In this document: one piece after another, positions 9,268-19,200 of the stretch
Position numbering within the stretch: position 1 is the stretch's first letter
How the letters are laid out: each line of letters opens with the position of its first letter
Origin: Pseudomonadota bacterium
GTDB lineage: Bacteria; Pseudomonadota; Gammaproteobacteria; Burkholderiales; Burkholderiaceae_C
Reading direction: 5' to 3'
DNA: 64,000 bases
Assembly: GCA_029780695.1 (NCBI GenBank)
Contig: JAKOYD010000012.1
Span: 1-64,000 of the forward strand
Notes under the pieces: model-generated
The model's input: the letters and a program-made list of their open reading frames with translations, nothing else
What the model was told of the DNA's origin: nothing
Databases searched by the model: none
Made by a program: the position numbers and the translations under genes

Positions 9268-9739
9268 TGGAAGGTGGCCAGACATACAGCAACCCCAGCG
9301 TCATCACCACGTAACGCGCCAGCTTGCCCAGCGCCATCCAGCCGGCGCAGGGCGCGAGCGGCAGGCGCAGCCAGCCGGCCACGGCGCACAGCGGGTCGCC
9401 AATGAGGGGCAGGAAGGACAGCACGCAGGCGCGCGGCCCGATGCGCCGCAGCCAGTCCAGCGCGCGCAGGTGCACGGCCGAATGGTGGTATTTGTCAACC
9501 ACCCGGTGCGCGCCCAGGTCCATCCACCAGGTGACGATGCCTCCCAGGGTGTTGCCCACGGTGGCCACGCCGATCGCCGGCCACAGCAAGTGGGGGTTGA
9601 GCTTGACCAGGCCGAACACCGCCGGCTCCGAACCCATGGGCAGCAGCGTGGCGGAGACAAAGGCCACCAGGAACACCGTCGACAGGCCGTATTCGGGCAG
9701 GGCGAGGGCGGCCAGCAGTGCGGGGATCCAGGCGTCCAT
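9263..9739 (-). CDS. YqaA-family (SNARE-associated/DedA-like) inner-membrane protein
   Basis: The 158-aa protein starts MDAWIPALLAALALPEYGL. It has hydrophobic segments at about 12-36, 50-70 and 105-155 and the family hallmarks FVSATLLPMGSEP and GNTLGGIVTWWMDLG. These fit the YqaA branch of the VTT/DedA superfamily, whose members are thought to help lipid or ion homeostasis at the inner membrane; the exact role is not known. It ends inside a dispersed repeat, and its start lies 17 bases from the MITE-like element at 9756. Confidence 0.85.
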   Translation of the reverse strand: MDAWIPALLAALALPEYGLSTVFLVAFVSATLLPMGSEPAVFGLVKLNPHLLWPAIGVATVGNTLGGIVTWWMDLGAHRVVDKYHHSAVHLRALDWLRRIGPRACVLSFLPLIGDPLCAVAGWLRLPLAPCAGWMALGKLARYVVMTLGLLYVWPPST

Positions 9740-9755
9740 GAGGCCCACAGTGTAG

Positions 9756-9917
9756 GGAACCTCTGCATAAGCTCCTGCGCCGCGGGCATCCGCGGTCTCG
9801 GGCGGTCTGCGGCGTTGCAAATCCTCGCGATGGCCGCGGCCATCGCTGCGGTTTGCGCCTTGCATCCCATCCCGATCCGCGGCGCCTGCTTGCCGCGAGA
9901 GCTTATGCAGAGGTTCC
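9756..9917. mobile_element. MITE-like element with 19-bp terminal inverted repeats
   Basis: Perfect 19-bp inverted repeats bound this 162-bp non-coding segment: GGAACCTCTGCATAAGCTC at 9756-9774 and its reverse complement at 9899-9917. The interior holds a perfect 20-bp palindrome, GCGATGGCCGCGGCCATCGC, at about 9829-9848. There is no transposase and no clear target-site duplication. A small non-autonomous element mobilised by an IS elsewhere in the genome is the likeliest reading. Confidence 0.7.
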
Positions 9918-10031
9918 ATGGGGCAACCGGTGAATCGGCATTTTGATTGCTGAAATATTGGGCAGCTACAATCGCCACCCTCGCCGCGCACCCCCGGTTT
10001 CGCCACGCCGCCGCCGCTGCGCTCCACGCCC

Positions 10032-11063
10032 ATGCAGATCGGCCCCCACACCCTCGCCAACACGCTGTTCGTCGCCCCCATGGCGGGGGTGACCGACCGG
10101 CCGTTTCGCCAGCTGTGCCGCGCCTTTGGCGCCGGCTACGCGGTCAGCGAGATGGTCACCTCGCGCCCCGATCTGTGGCACACGCTGAAGACCTCGCGCC
10201 GCGCCGACCACGCCGGCGAGCCGGGCCCGATCGCGGTGCAGATCGCCGGCACCGACGCGTCTATGATGGCCGAGGCCGCGCGCTACAACATCGAGCGCGG
10301 CGCGCGGATCATCGACATCAACATGGGTTGCCCGGCCAAGAAGGTGTGCAACCAATGGGCCGGCAGCGCGCTGATGCAGGACGAGGCGCTGGCGTTGGCC
10401 ATCGTCGAGGCCGTGGTGGCCGCCTGCGCGCCGCACGGCGTGCCGGTGACGCTGAAGATGCGCACCGGCTGGTGCGCCGCCCAGAAGAACGCGCTGCGCA
10501 TCGCCCGCGCCGCCGAAGGCGCCGGTGTGCAGATGCTCACCGTGCACGGCCGCACGCGCGAGCAGGGTTATCGCGGCGAGGCCGAATACGACACCATCGC
10601 CGCCGTCAAGGCCGCGCTGGCCATTCCCGTGGTGGCCAACGGCGACATCGATTCGCCCGCCAAGGCGCTGGCCGTGCTGCGCGCCACCGGCGCCGACGCG
10701 CTGATGATCGGCCGCGCCGCGCAGGGGCGGCCCTGGATCTTTCGCGAGATCGCCCACTTTCTGGCCACCGGGCGCGAGCTGGCGCCGCCGCTGGTGCTGG
10801 AGGTGCGCCGCGCGCTGCTGGCGCACCTGCAGGATCACTACGGCCTGTATGGCGAATTCACCGGCGTGCGCTCGGCGCGCAAGCACATCGGCTGGTATGT
10901 GCGCGGCCTGCCCGGGGGCGAGGCGTTTCGCCAGCGCATGAACCGGATCGACAGCGCCGCCGTGCAGTGGCAGGTGGTGGCGGACTACTTTGAAGAACTG
11001 GCCGACACGCACGAGCGCCTGCCCGCGCAGTCGCAACCCGCGCCCGGGGTGGAGGCCCACTGA
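10032..11063 (+). CDS. dusB: tRNA-dihydrouridine synthase B
   Basis: DusB is a flavoenzyme that reduces uridine to dihydrouridine in the tRNA D-loop. The 343-aa protein has the FMN-binding VAPMAGVTDRPFRQLC (near 14), the catalytic cysteine in DINMGCPAKKVCN (Cys about 100), and MLTVHGRTREQGY and ANGDIDSPAKA further on. The gene is followed four bases later by fis, the dusB-fis arrangement conserved in proteobacteria, so the two are almost certainly cotranscribed. Confidence 0.96.
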   Translation: MQIGPHTLANTLFVAPMAGVTDRPFRQLCRAFGAGYAVSEMVTSRPDLWHTLKTSRRADHAGEPGPIAVQIAGTDASMMAEAARYNIERGARIIDINMGCPAKKVCNQWAGSALMQDEALALAIVEAVVAACAPHGVPVTLKMRTGWCAAQKNALRIARAAEGAGVQMLTVHGRTREQGYRGEAEYDTIAAVKAALAIPVVANGDIDSPAKALAVLRATGADALMIGRAAQGRPWIFREIAHFLATGRELAPPLVLEVRRALLAHLQDHYGLYGEFTGVRSARKHIGWYVRGLPGGEAFRQRMNRIDSAAVQWQVVADYFEELADTHERLPAQSQPAPGVEAH

Positions 11064-11067
11064 ACCC

Positions 11068-11316
11068 ATGAGCAAGAAACACATCGACGAATGCCTGCGC
11101 GAGAACCTGGAGGCCTACTTCCGCGACCTGCGCGGCACCGAGCCGGGCGGGCTGTACGACATGATGCTGCGCGCCATGGAAAAGCCGCTGCTCGACGTCG
11201 TCATGCAGCACGCCGGCCACAACCAGAGCCGCGCCGCCGAATGGCTGGGCATGAACCGCAACACCCTGCGCAAGAAGCTGCTCGAACACGGCCTGGTGGC
11301 CAGCGACAAATCCTGA
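11068..11316 (+). CDS. fis: Fis family DNA-binding protein
   Basis: This 82-aa protein matches the Fis C-terminal helix-turn-helix core ([20 protein letters not shown], then [11 protein letters not shown]). Fis bends DNA and organises the nucleoid, and it modulates rRNA and other promoters. Betaproteobacterial Fis is shorter than the 98-aa E. coli protein, as here. It begins four bases after dusB, whose ATG-proximal spacing shows translational linkage. Confidence 0.94.
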   Translation: MSKKHIDECLRENLEAYFRDLRGTEPGGLYDMMLRAMEKPLLDVVMQHAGHNQSRAAEWLGMNRNTLRKKLLEHGLVASDKS

Positions 11317-11370
11317 ATTAATAGCTGCTCGCGCAGGCCAGACAAGCGCCACAACCGTTTTTGACTTGAT
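11317..11370. repeat. AGCTAT-family dispersed repeat
   Basis: TTAATAGCTGCTCGCGCAGG, then CCAGACAAGCGCCACAACCG and a T run, lies between the fis stop and purH. This copy shows the consensus well: AGCTGCTCGCGC, a short loop, then CAAGCGC. Confidence 0.75.
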
Positions 11371-11383
11371 AAAAGCCTTGACC

Positions 11384-13012
11384 ATGACCACCGCCCTGAT
11401 CTCCGTGTCCGACAAGACCGGCATCGTCGACTTCGCCCAGGCCCTGCACGCGCTGGGCGTCAGGCTGCTGTCCACCGGCGGCACGGCCCGGCTGCTGCTG
11501 GACGCTGGCCTGCCGGTGACCGAGGTGGCCGAGTACACCGGCTTTCCCGAGATGCTCGATGGCCGCGTGAAGACCTTGCACCCGCGCATCCATGGCGGCC
11601 TGCTGGCGCGCCGCGACGTGCCCGCGCACATGGCGGCGCTGGCCGAGCACGGCATCCCCACCATCGACCTGCTGGTGGTCAACCTGTACCCGTTCGAGGC
11701 CACGGTGGCCAGGCCCGGCTGCACCCTGCCCGAGGCGATCGAGAACATCGACATCGGTGGCCCGGCCATGGTGCGCAGCGCCGCCAAGAACTGGCGCGAC
11801 GTGGCGGTGCTGACCGACGCCAGCCAGTACGCCGGCGTGCTGGCCGAGCTCAAGGCCGGCGGCATCGGCCTGAAGACCCGCTTTGCCCTGGCGGTGGCTG
11901 CCTTCAACCGCATCAGCGACTATGACGGTGCCATCAGCGACTACCTGTCTGCTATCGATTTCGATGCTGCCGACGCTGAAGGGGTACCGGCCAGAAGCCT
12001 TTTTCCGGCACAAAGCAATGGCCGATTCGTCAAGCTGCAAGACTTGCGCTACGGCGAGAACGCGCACCAGCAGGCGGCGCTGTACCGCGACCTGCACCCC
12101 GCGCCCGGCGCCATCGTCACGGCCCGGCAGCTGCAGGGCAAGGAGCTGTCCTACAACAACATCGCCGACGCCGACGCCGCCTGGGAATGCGTCAAGCAGT
12201 GGAGCGCGGGCGCGTCAGCGCCCCCCGCACAGGCCGCGGCATGCGTGATCGTCAAGCACGCCAATCCCTGCGGCGTGGCCGTGGGCAAGGATGCGCTGCA
12301 GGCCTACGGCAAGGCCTTCCAGACCGACCCGACCAGCGCCTTCGGCGGCATCATCGCCTTCAACGTGCCGGTCGACGGCGCCGCCGCCGAGGCGGTGAGC
12401 CAGCAGTTCGTCGAGGTGCTGATGGCGCCCGACTTCACTGCCGAGGCACTGGCCGTGTTCCAGGCCAAGCCCAACGTGCGGGTGCTCAAGATTGCGCTGG
12501 ACGGCGTGCAACGCGATGGCGCCACGCCCTGGGCGCGCGGCCAGAATGCGATGGACGTCAAGCGCGTCGGCTCGGGCCTGTTGATGCAGACCGCCGACCA
12601 CCACGAACTGCAACGCGCCGACCTGAAGATGGTGACGAAGAAGCAGCCCACCCCCGAGCAGATCGAGGACCTGCTGTTCGCCTGGAAGGTGGCGCAATAC
12701 GTCAAGAGCAACGCCATCGTCTTCTGCGCCGACGGCATGACGCTGGGCGTGGGTGCCGGGCAGATGAGCCGGCTCGACTCGGCCCGCATCGCCAGCATCA
12801 AGGCCGAGGCGGCGGGGCTTTCCCTGAAGGGCTCGGCGGTGGCCAGCGACGCCTTCTTCCCGTTCCGCGACGGGCTGGACGTGGTGATCGACCACGGCGC
12901 CGCCTGTGTCATCCAGCCCGGCGGTTCGATGCGCGATCAGGAGGTGATCGACGCCGCCGACGAGCGCGGCATCGCCATGGTGTTCACCGGGGTGCGGCAT
13001 TTCCGGCATTGA
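11384..13012 (+). CDS. purH: Bifunctional AICAR transformylase/IMP cyclohydrolase
   Basis: PurH catalyses the last two steps of de novo IMP synthesis. The 542-aa protein has the MGS-like cyclohydrolase domain first ([39 protein letters not shown]). The AICARFT domain follows, with [11 protein letters not shown] and the C-terminal [20 protein letters not shown]. The start [13 protein letters not shown] was chosen over an in-frame ATG 18 bases upstream because it matches the family N terminus. The order dusB-fis-purH is conserved, but the ruvC that often follows is absent here. Confidence 0.96.
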   Translation: MTTALISVSDKTGIVDFAQALHALGVRLLSTGGTARLLLDAGLPVTEVAEYTGFPEMLDGRVKTLHPRIHGGLLARRDVPAHMAALAEHGIPTIDLLVVNLYPFEATVARPGCTLPEAIENIDIGGPAMVRSAAKNWRDVAVLTDASQYAGVLAELKAGGIGLKTRFALAVAAFNRISDYDGAISDYLSAIDFDAADAEGVPARSLFPAQSNGRFVKLQDLRYGENAHQQAALYRDLHPAPGAIVTARQLQGKELSYNNIADADAAWECVKQWSAGASAPPAQAAACVIVKHANPCGVAVGKDALQAYGKAFQTDPTSAFGGIIAFNVPVDGAAAEAVSQQFVEVLMAPDFTAEALAVFQAKPNVRVLKIALDGVQRDGATPWARGQNAMDVKRVGSGLLMQTADHHELQRADLKMVTKKQPTPEQIEDLLFAWKVAQYVKSNAIVFCADGMTLGVGAGQMSRLDSARIASIKAEAAGLSLKGSAVASDAFFPFRDGLDVVIDHGAACVIQPGGSMRDQEVIDAADERGIAMVFTGVRHFRH

Positions 13013-13147
13013 GGCGGTGCCGCCGCATGGCGTCACGCGCCGCGCCCTGCGGCCACTGGCCCCAGCGGGTGGCGCGCCGACAGCGATCGACAGGGTGGTT
13101 TTCGACCGGCCGGCCGGCAGCGCGCCCGAATCCCGGACAATCGGCTC
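13013..13147. other. Synteny junction between purH and hisI
   Basis: This 135-bp intergenic stretch joins two conserved blocks that are usually separate: dusB-fis-purH (normally followed by ruvC) and hisI-hisE-DUF4870-HIT-tatABC (normally preceded by hisF). It shows no ORF, no IS and no clear terminator. A past rearrangement at this point is inferred. Confidence 0.4.
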
Positions 13148-13537
13148 ATGAACTGGCTGGATCAGGTGAAGTGGGACGCGCAGGGCTTGGTGCCCGTGAT
13201 CGCGCAGGAGCAGGGCACGGGCGACGTGCTGATGTTCGCCTGGATGAACCGCGAGGCGCTGGCGCAGACCGCCGAGCAGGGCCGCGCCGTGTACTACAGC
13301 CGCTCGCGAGGCAAGCTGTGGTTCAAGGGCGAGGAATCCGGTCACGTGCAGCAGGTGCACCAGATCCGCATCGACTGCGACCACGACGTGGTGCTGCTCA
13401 CCGTCACCCAACTGGGCCACCAGCCGGGCATCGCCTGCCACACCGGCCGGCACAGCTGCTTCTACAGCGTGCTGCAAGACGGCGCCTGGCAGGCGGTGGA
13501 GCCGGTCTTGAAGGATCCCGAATCCATCTATAAATAA
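13148..13537 (+). CDS. hisI: Phosphoribosyl-AMP cyclohydrolase
   Basis: HisI opens the purine ring of PR-AMP, the third step of histidine synthesis. The 129-aa protein has [31 protein letters not shown], and the metal-binding DCDHDVVLL with [10 protein letters not shown], all conserved in the family. It is five bases from hisE. The rest of the histidine operon (hisG to hisF) is not present in the window. Confidence 0.96.
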   Translation: MNWLDQVKWDAQGLVPVIAQEQGTGDVLMFAWMNREALAQTAEQGRAVYYSRSRGKLWFKGEESGHVQQVHQIRIDCDHDVVLLTVTQLGHQPGIACHTGRHSCFYSVLQDGAWQAVEPVLKDPESIYK

Positions 13538-13542
13538 GGGCC

Positions 13543-13932
13543 ATGAATTCGCAAGACGTGCTGGCCCGCCTGACGGCCGTGATCGACAGCCGGCGCCCCG
13601 CCGCCGGTGGTGACCCCGAGCGCAGCTATGTCGCGCGCCTGCTGCACAAGGGGCCCGACGCCTTTCTCAAGAAGATCGGCGAGGAGGCCACCGAAGTGGT
13701 GATGGCCGCCAAGGACGCCGAGCACGGCGGCCCGCGCGACAAGGTGCTCGCCGAGATGGCCGACCTGTGGTTCCACGGCATGGTGGCGCTGGCGCACTAC
13801 GGTTTCTCGGCCGCCGACGTGGTGGCCGAGCTGGCGCGCCGCGAAGGACTCTCAGGCCTGGAAGAAAAGGCGCTGCGCAAGGTGCGCGAGCGCGAAGCCG
13901 ATGACCCTTCATCCCGAGGAGCCCGATCATGA
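13543..13932 (+). CDS. hisE: Phosphoribosyl-ATP pyrophosphatase
   Basis: HisE removes pyrophosphate from PR-ATP, the second step of histidine synthesis. The 129-aa protein belongs to the all-alpha MazG-like fold. It shows [20 protein letters not shown] followed by [11 protein letters not shown], with the acidic Mg-binding residues (EE..E..D), and [13 protein letters not shown] later. Its stop overlaps the next gene's ATG by four bases (ATGA). Confidence 0.95.
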   Translation: MNSQDVLARLTAVIDSRRPAAGGDPERSYVARLLHKGPDAFLKKIGEEATEVVMAAKDAEHGGPRDKVLAEMADLWFHGMVALAHYGFSAADVVAELARREGLSGLEEKALRKVREREADDPSSRGARS

Positions 13933-14324
13933 GCCGCAACGACATCATCGACGTGGAGCCGGTGGGCAGCCGGCGCGAGGACTCGCTCAAGACCTGGGGC
14001 TGGGTCAGCTACCTGCTGCACCTGATCGTGGCGGTGGCGGCGGTGGTGCCGGGGGCGCAGGTCAGCATCGGGCTGCTGGTCATCGCCCTGGTGCTGGACC
14101 TGGTGAAGAAGGACGACGCCGTCGGCAGCTGGCAGGCCAGCCATTTCAGCTGGCGCATTCGCTCCGTGCTGTGGGCCGGCGTGCTCTACGTGGTGACGTT
14201 CCCGCTGTTCCTGCTGTTCTACCTGCCGGGGGCGATCGCCTGGGCCATCATCTCGATCTGGTTTCTCTACCGCATCGTTCTGGGCATGGTGCGCATGAAC
14301 GCCGGGCGTCCCGTCGAGCGCTGA
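13929..14324 (+). CDS. DUF4870-like small inner-membrane protein
   Basis: This 131-aa protein has a hydrophilic N terminus (about 1-22) and hydrophobic segments at about 24-58, 78-98 and 98-118. It resembles DUF4870-type membrane proteins, whose function is unknown. It overlaps hisE by four bases, and a similar small membrane protein commonly sits between hisE and the HIT gene in Comamonadaceae. I cannot assign a role. Confidence 0.75.
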   Translation: MSRNDIIDVEPVGSRREDSLKTWGWVSYLLHLIVAVAAVVPGAQVSIGLLVIALVLDLVKKDDAVGSWQASHFSWRIRSVLWAGVLYVVTFPLFLLFYLPGAIAWAIISIWFLYRIVLGMVRMNAGRPVER

Positions 14325-14344
14325 GCGGGCGCGGACACCGGCCC

Positions 14345-15436
14345 ATGCCCAGCCCCCCCAGGAGCGGAGCGAAGCCGCCGCGCGGCGCGCGGGCGCAGCG
14401 CCCCTTGAACCTGGCCCTGCAGGGCGGCGGCGCGCACGGCGCCTTCACCTGGGGCGTGCTCGACGCCTTGCTGGAAGACGGCCGCTTCCGGTTCGACGGC
14501 CTGTGCGGCACCAGCTCCGGTGCCATGAACGCGGTGGCGCTGGCGCACGGCCTGGTGTCGGCCCTGGCGGACGGCGCCGACGACCGGCAGGCCCGCGAGG
14601 CGGCGCGGCGGGCCTTGCGCCGCTTCTGGGACGAGATCGGCGCCATGGGCAGCTTCGTGGCTGGCGTGCCGCTGGCCGGGGCCAACCTGTGGCTCAACAT
14701 GATCAGCCCGTGGATGTCGCCCTACCAGGTCAATCCGTTCGGCGTCAACCCGCTGCAGCGTCTGCTCGAGCGACAGATCGACTTCGATCTGCTGCGCCGT
14801 CAGCGTCAGCTGCGCCTGTTCGTCAACGCCACCCACGTGCGCACGGGGCGCGGCGAGGTGTTCACCGCCGAGCGCCTGTCGGCCGACGCGGTGATGGCCT
14901 CGGCCTGTCTGCCGTCCAGCTTCAAGGCGGTGGAGATCGAGGGCGAGCACTACTGGGACGGCGGCTACTCGGGCAACCCGCCAATCCACCCGCTGATCTA
15001 CCACACCGACACGCGCGACGTGCTGATCGTGCGGATCACGCCCGGCGTCGTGCCGGCGCTGCCGCAGGACGCCTTCGGCATCACCGACCGGGTGGCCGAG
15101 ATCACCTTCAACGCCAGCCTGCTGGCCGAGCTGCGGGTCATCAAGTTCGTGCGCCAGCTGCTGGCCGACGGGCGGTTTCCCGCCGGCCGGCACAAGAACG
15201 TGCTGCTGCACCACATCGACGGTGGCGATGCGATGGCCGACTTTGGCTCGGCCACCAAGGTGCGCTTCGAGTCGGCCTTCATCGGCCGGCTGTTCGAGCT
15301 GGGGCGCGCCGCGGCGCAGCGCTGGCTGGCGCAGGATGCCGGCCATGTCGGGGTGCGTTCCAGCATCGACCTGGCGCTCGACGCCGACCAGCGCCCGAGC
15401 GCCCGGCGCAGCACGCGTGAACGCCGTCGTGCCTGA
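14345..15436 (+). CDS. Patatin-like phospholipase
   Basis: The 363-aa protein carries the three patatin landmarks: the glycine-rich oxyanion motif LQGGGAHGAFTWG (near 24), the nucleophile elbow GTSSGAMNAV (Ser near 56) and the catalytic Asp in WDGGYSGNPP (near 205). It probably hydrolyses lipid acyl esters. The N-terminal 20 residues are basic and proline-rich and show no clean signal peptide. The 3' end of the coding region overlaps nothing, and the gap to the HIT gene is 35 bases. It sits between the DUF4870-like and HIT genes, which are adjacent in related genomes as far as I recall, so it may be an insertion. Confidence 0.9.
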   Translation: MPSPPRSGAKPPRGARAQRPLNLALQGGGAHGAFTWGVLDALLEDGRFRFDGLCGTSSGAMNAVALAHGLVSALADGADDRQAREAARRALRRFWDEIGAMGSFVAGVPLAGANLWLNMISPWMSPYQVNPFGVNPLQRLLERQIDFDLLRRQRQLRLFVNATHVRTGRGEVFTAERLSADAVMASACLPSSFKAVEIEGEHYWDGGYSGNPPIHPLIYHTDTRDVLIVRITPGVVPALPQDAFGITDRVAEITFNASLLAELRVIKFVRQLLADGRFPAGRHKNVLLHHIDGGDAMADFGSATKVRFESAFIGRLFELGRAAAQRWLAQDAGHVGVRSSIDLALDADQRPSARRSTRERRRA

Positions 15437-15471
15437 CCCCGTCCCGCCGTTTTCCTTCAAGGCCTTCCCTG

Positions 15472-15846
15472 ATGACTTCCATGAGCGCCCATTCCGATTC
15501 GAACTGCATCTTCTGCAAGATCGTTGCCGGCCAGATTCCGTCGCGCAAGGTGTACGAGGACGACGAGCTGTTCGTCTTCCACGACATCAACCCCTGGGCG
15601 CCGGTGCACTTCCTGATCGTGCCCAAGACTCACCTGGTCTCCATGGCGCATGTCGGCCCGGAGCACGAGGCGCTGCTCGGCCGCATCATGGCGCTGGCGC
15701 CCAGGCTGGCGCTGGAGCAGGGCTGTCAGCCGTATCCGGACGGCGGCTTTCGCATCGTGGTCAACACCGGGGCCCAGGGCGGCCAGGAAGTGCACCACCT
15801 GCACGTGCACGTGCTGGGTGGGCCACGCCCCTGGGCGCGCGGCTGA
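15472..15846 (+). CDS. HIT family nucleotide-binding protein (HinT-like)
   Basis: This 124-aa protein begins near CIFCKIVAGQIPSRKVYEDD and ends with the histidine triad HHLHVHVLGG, the catalytic motif of purine nucleoside phosphoramidases. It probably hydrolyses AMP-lysine or similar phosphoramidates in the cytoplasm. The start may instead be the ATG nine bases downstream. It precedes tatA, a conserved arrangement. Confidence 0.93.
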   Translation: MTSMSAHSDSNCIFCKIVAGQIPSRKVYEDDELFVFHDINPWAPVHFLIVPKTHLVSMAHVGPEHEALLGRIMALAPRLALEQGCQPYPDGGFRIVVNTGAQGGQEVHHLHVHVLGGPRPWARG

Positions 15847-16010
15847 AGCGGCTGGCCGCCCGGGCTGCGGCGGGCACACCGGCGCGCCGTTCGCGGGTGG
15901 CCGATCGGCCGCGGGCCGCCGGCATCACCGGGCCGGAACCCGGTGCGCCCCTGGCCGTCTAAAATCCTTGGTGGTCGCGCCATTCCATCATCGGCGCAAG
16001 GAGTTGCAAC

Positions 16011-16241
16011 ATGGGTACTTTTTCGATCTGGCACTGGCTGGTCGTGCTGCTGATCGTGGTCATGATCTTCGGCACCAAGAAGCTCAAGAACATCGGCTCC
16101 GACCTGGGCGGCGCCGTCAAGGGCTTCAAGGACGGCATGAAGGATGGCGCCGCCGAGGCCGACGCGCCGCCGGCCGGTCAGGTGACCAACGCCGCCGCGG
16201 CCAAGGACACCATCGACGTCCAGGCCAAGGAAAAGAGCTGA
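16011..16241 (+). CDS. tatA: Sec-independent translocase protein TatA
   Basis: TatA polymerises to form the twin-arginine translocation channel. The 76-aa protein has a short periplasmic N terminus, one transmembrane helix (about 5-21), a hinge at FGTKKLKN and an amphipathic helix ([18 protein letters not shown]), then a disordered tail. AAGGAG precedes the ATG. A TAAAAT hexamer at 15960-15965 may be the -10 of its promoter. Confidence 0.95.
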   Translation: MGTFSIWHWLVVLLIVVMIFGTKKLKNIGSDLGGAVKGFKDGMKDGAAEADAPPAGQVTNAAAAKDTIDVQAKEKS

Positions 16242-16322
16242 TTGCGTCGCGTGTCACCCGTTTCGCGCTCGGCGTGCCCTGTCCGCCAGGCGCTTGGCGC
16301 TCCCCGTTGAAGCTTCCCAGCG

Positions 16323-16799
16323 ATGCTTGATCTCGGCATTTCCAAGATGGCGCTGATCGGCGCCGTGGCGCTGATCGTCATCGGCCCCGAGAAGCTGCCG
16401 CGCGTGGCGCGCACGGTGGGCACGCTGCTGGGCAAGGCCCAGCGCTACGTGGCCGACGTCAAGTCCGAGGTCAACCGCGCCATGGACCTGGACGAGCTCA
16501 AGAAGATGAAGGAGTCGGTCGAAGCGGCCGGCCGCGAAGTCGAGCAGGGCATCCACTCCACCAAGGCGGCGTTCGAAAGCGACTGGAGCGAGGCCACGGC
16601 GGGGCTGGGCGGCGACGGCGAGGGCGCGTCGGGCGCCTCCTCCTGGGAGCCGCCGCCGCCGCAGTACCGGCGCCCCGACAAGAACTGGCGCCTCAAGCGC
16701 GGCGCCACGCCACAGTGGTACAAGCAGCGCCACGGCGTGCGCCGGCAGGTGCAGTCGGGCGCGGCGCGCGTGGCGCGCTACCGACCAAAGAGACCATGA
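16323..16799 (+). CDS. tatB: Sec-independent translocase protein TatB
   Basis: TatB works with TatC as the twin-arginine signal receptor. The 158-aa protein starts [20 protein letters not shown] with the helix-ending [13 protein letters not shown] motif of TatB and then a long charged amphipathic helix (about 25-70). The C-terminal tail is glycine/proline-rich. It is 81 bases after tatA. Confidence 0.94.
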   Translation: MLDLGISKMALIGAVALIVIGPEKLPRVARTVGTLLGKAQRYVADVKSEVNRAMDLDELKKMKESVEAAGREVEQGIHSTKAAFESDWSEATAGLGGDGEGASGASSWEPPPPQYRRPDKNWRLKRGATPQWYKQRHGVRRQVQSGAARVARYRPKRP

Positions 16800-16906
16800 C
16801 AGATGAGGCCTGAGCTCGCCGCTGGCGCTGCATGGATGACGAATGGGCTTCATTTGTCACCCACGCGGTCAAGCGGCGAAGTCCTGGCTCATCGCACCGC
16901 GTGAAG

Positions 16907-17701
16907 ATGTCCGACTCCAAACCCGAATCCGAGGACGAACTGGCCGGCACCGAGCAGCCCTTCGTCGCCCACCTGATGGAGCTGCGCGACCGGCTGATCA
17001 AGTCGATGGTGGCCATCGGGGTGGTGGCGGGCGCGCTGGCGCTGTTCCCGGGGCCGGGCGCGCTGTACGACCTGCTGGCGGCGCCGCTGGTGGCGCACCT
17101 GCCGCAGGGGGCGACCATGATCGCCACCTCGGTCATCTCGCCCTTCATGGTGCCGCTGAAGATCCTGCTGATGGCGGCCTTTCTGGGGGCGCTGCCGGTG
17201 GTGCTCTACCAGGTCTGGGCCTTCGTGGCGCCGGGGCTGTATTCGCACGAGAAGCGGCTGGTGCTGCCGCTGGTGGTCTCCAGCACGCTGCTGTTCTTCG
17301 CCGGGGTGGCGTTCTGTTACTTCCTGGTGTTCGGCAAGGTGTTCACCTTCATCCAGAGCTTCGCGCCCAAGTCGATCACGGCGGCGCCCGACATCGAGGC
17401 CTACCTGAGCTTCGTGCTCACCATGTTCCTGGCCTTCGGCCTGGCCTTCGAGGTGCCGATCGCCGTGGTGGTGCTGGCGCGGCTGGGGGTGGTGAGCATC
17501 GAGCAGCTCAAAAGCTTCCGGGGTTATTTTGTCGTCCTGGCCTTCGTCATCGCCGCCATCGTCACGCCGCCGGACGTGGTGTCGCAGCTGGCGCTGGCCA
17601 TTCCGATGTGCCTGCTGTACGAGGTCGGCATCTGGGCCGCGCGCCTGTTCATCAAGCACACCGCCGCCCCCGAGGACCCGGCACCGGCGACCAAGCCCTG
17701 A
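16907..17701 (+). CDS. tatC: Sec-independent translocase protein TatC
   Basis: TatC is the six-helix membrane subunit that recognises the twin-arginine motif. The 264-aa protein has the N-terminal EQPFVAHLMELRDRLIKS signature and conserved periplasmic segments (FVAPGLYSHEKRLVLP), with six hydrophobic stretches. I chose ATG 16907 (MSDSKPESEDELAG) over an in-frame ATG 75 bases upstream, because the family N terminus starts close to the EQPF motif. The petABC operon in the window contains a Tat substrate, the Rieske protein. Confidence 0.95.
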   Translation: MSDSKPESEDELAGTEQPFVAHLMELRDRLIKSMVAIGVVAGALALFPGPGALYDLLAAPLVAHLPQGATMIATSVISPFMVPLKILLMAAFLGALPVVLYQVWAFVAPGLYSHEKRLVLPLVVSSTLLFFAGVAFCYFLVFGKVFTFIQSFAPKSITAAPDIEAYLSFVLTMFLAFGLAFEVPIAVVVLARLGVVSIEQLKSFRGYFVVLAFVIAAIVTPPDVVSQLALAIPMCLLYEVGIWAARLFIKHTAAPEDPAPATKP

Positions 17702-17767
17702 GCCGTCAGGTGCCCCTGGGCGGGCACTGCCGACTTCGGGGTCAGATCAGGCGATGGCGCACGTCCA

Positions 17768-17799
17768 TCAAGCGCCAACAGCTATGATATTTGTAGTAT
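17768..17799. repeat. AGCTAT-family dispersed repeat (short copy)
   Basis: TCAAGCGCCAACAGCTATGA followed by TATTTGTAG lies between the convergent tatC and DegS-like genes. It ends directly at the stop codon of the latter. Confidence 0.6.
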
Positions 17800-18951
<1,152 letters not shown>

Positions 18952-19200
18952 GAGGAAGTCCGATGCGAAGCGTGTAAAGGCACGCCCACAGGCGCGCGCA
19001 CAGGGCCGAAATTGTAGGGCGCCGCCTGCAATGGCAAGGTCTGGCGCGCCGGGTCGGCTGTGGGCAGCCCGTGGTCGTCGGCGACCGCGGCGGCGCTCTC
19101 TTGGTCCGGATCCATCGCGGCCAAGGCCGCTCCGACGTCCACCGGCGCACTGCGCGCGTCATCCAAGGGCGGCGGCGTCAGCCACCCACGAGGCGCGCCA
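18952..19200. other. Intergenic region without a supported gene
   Basis: The 249 bases between the DegS-like gene and the ferric-reductase-like gene hold one 72-codon minus-strand frame (18948-19166) whose TGA overlaps the DegS-like ATG. It has no domain I recognise and no convincing ribosome binding site, so I do not annotate it as a gene. Confidence 0.5.

Noticed and set aside
13515-13545. Possible AGCTAT repeat at the hisI end (ATCTATAAATAAG)
   Set aside because: Too short and it lacks the GCGC/CAAGCGC part.
16832-16906. Upstream in-frame extension of tatC
   Set aside because: The extra 25 residues do not match the family; the ATG at 16907 fits the usual TatC start.
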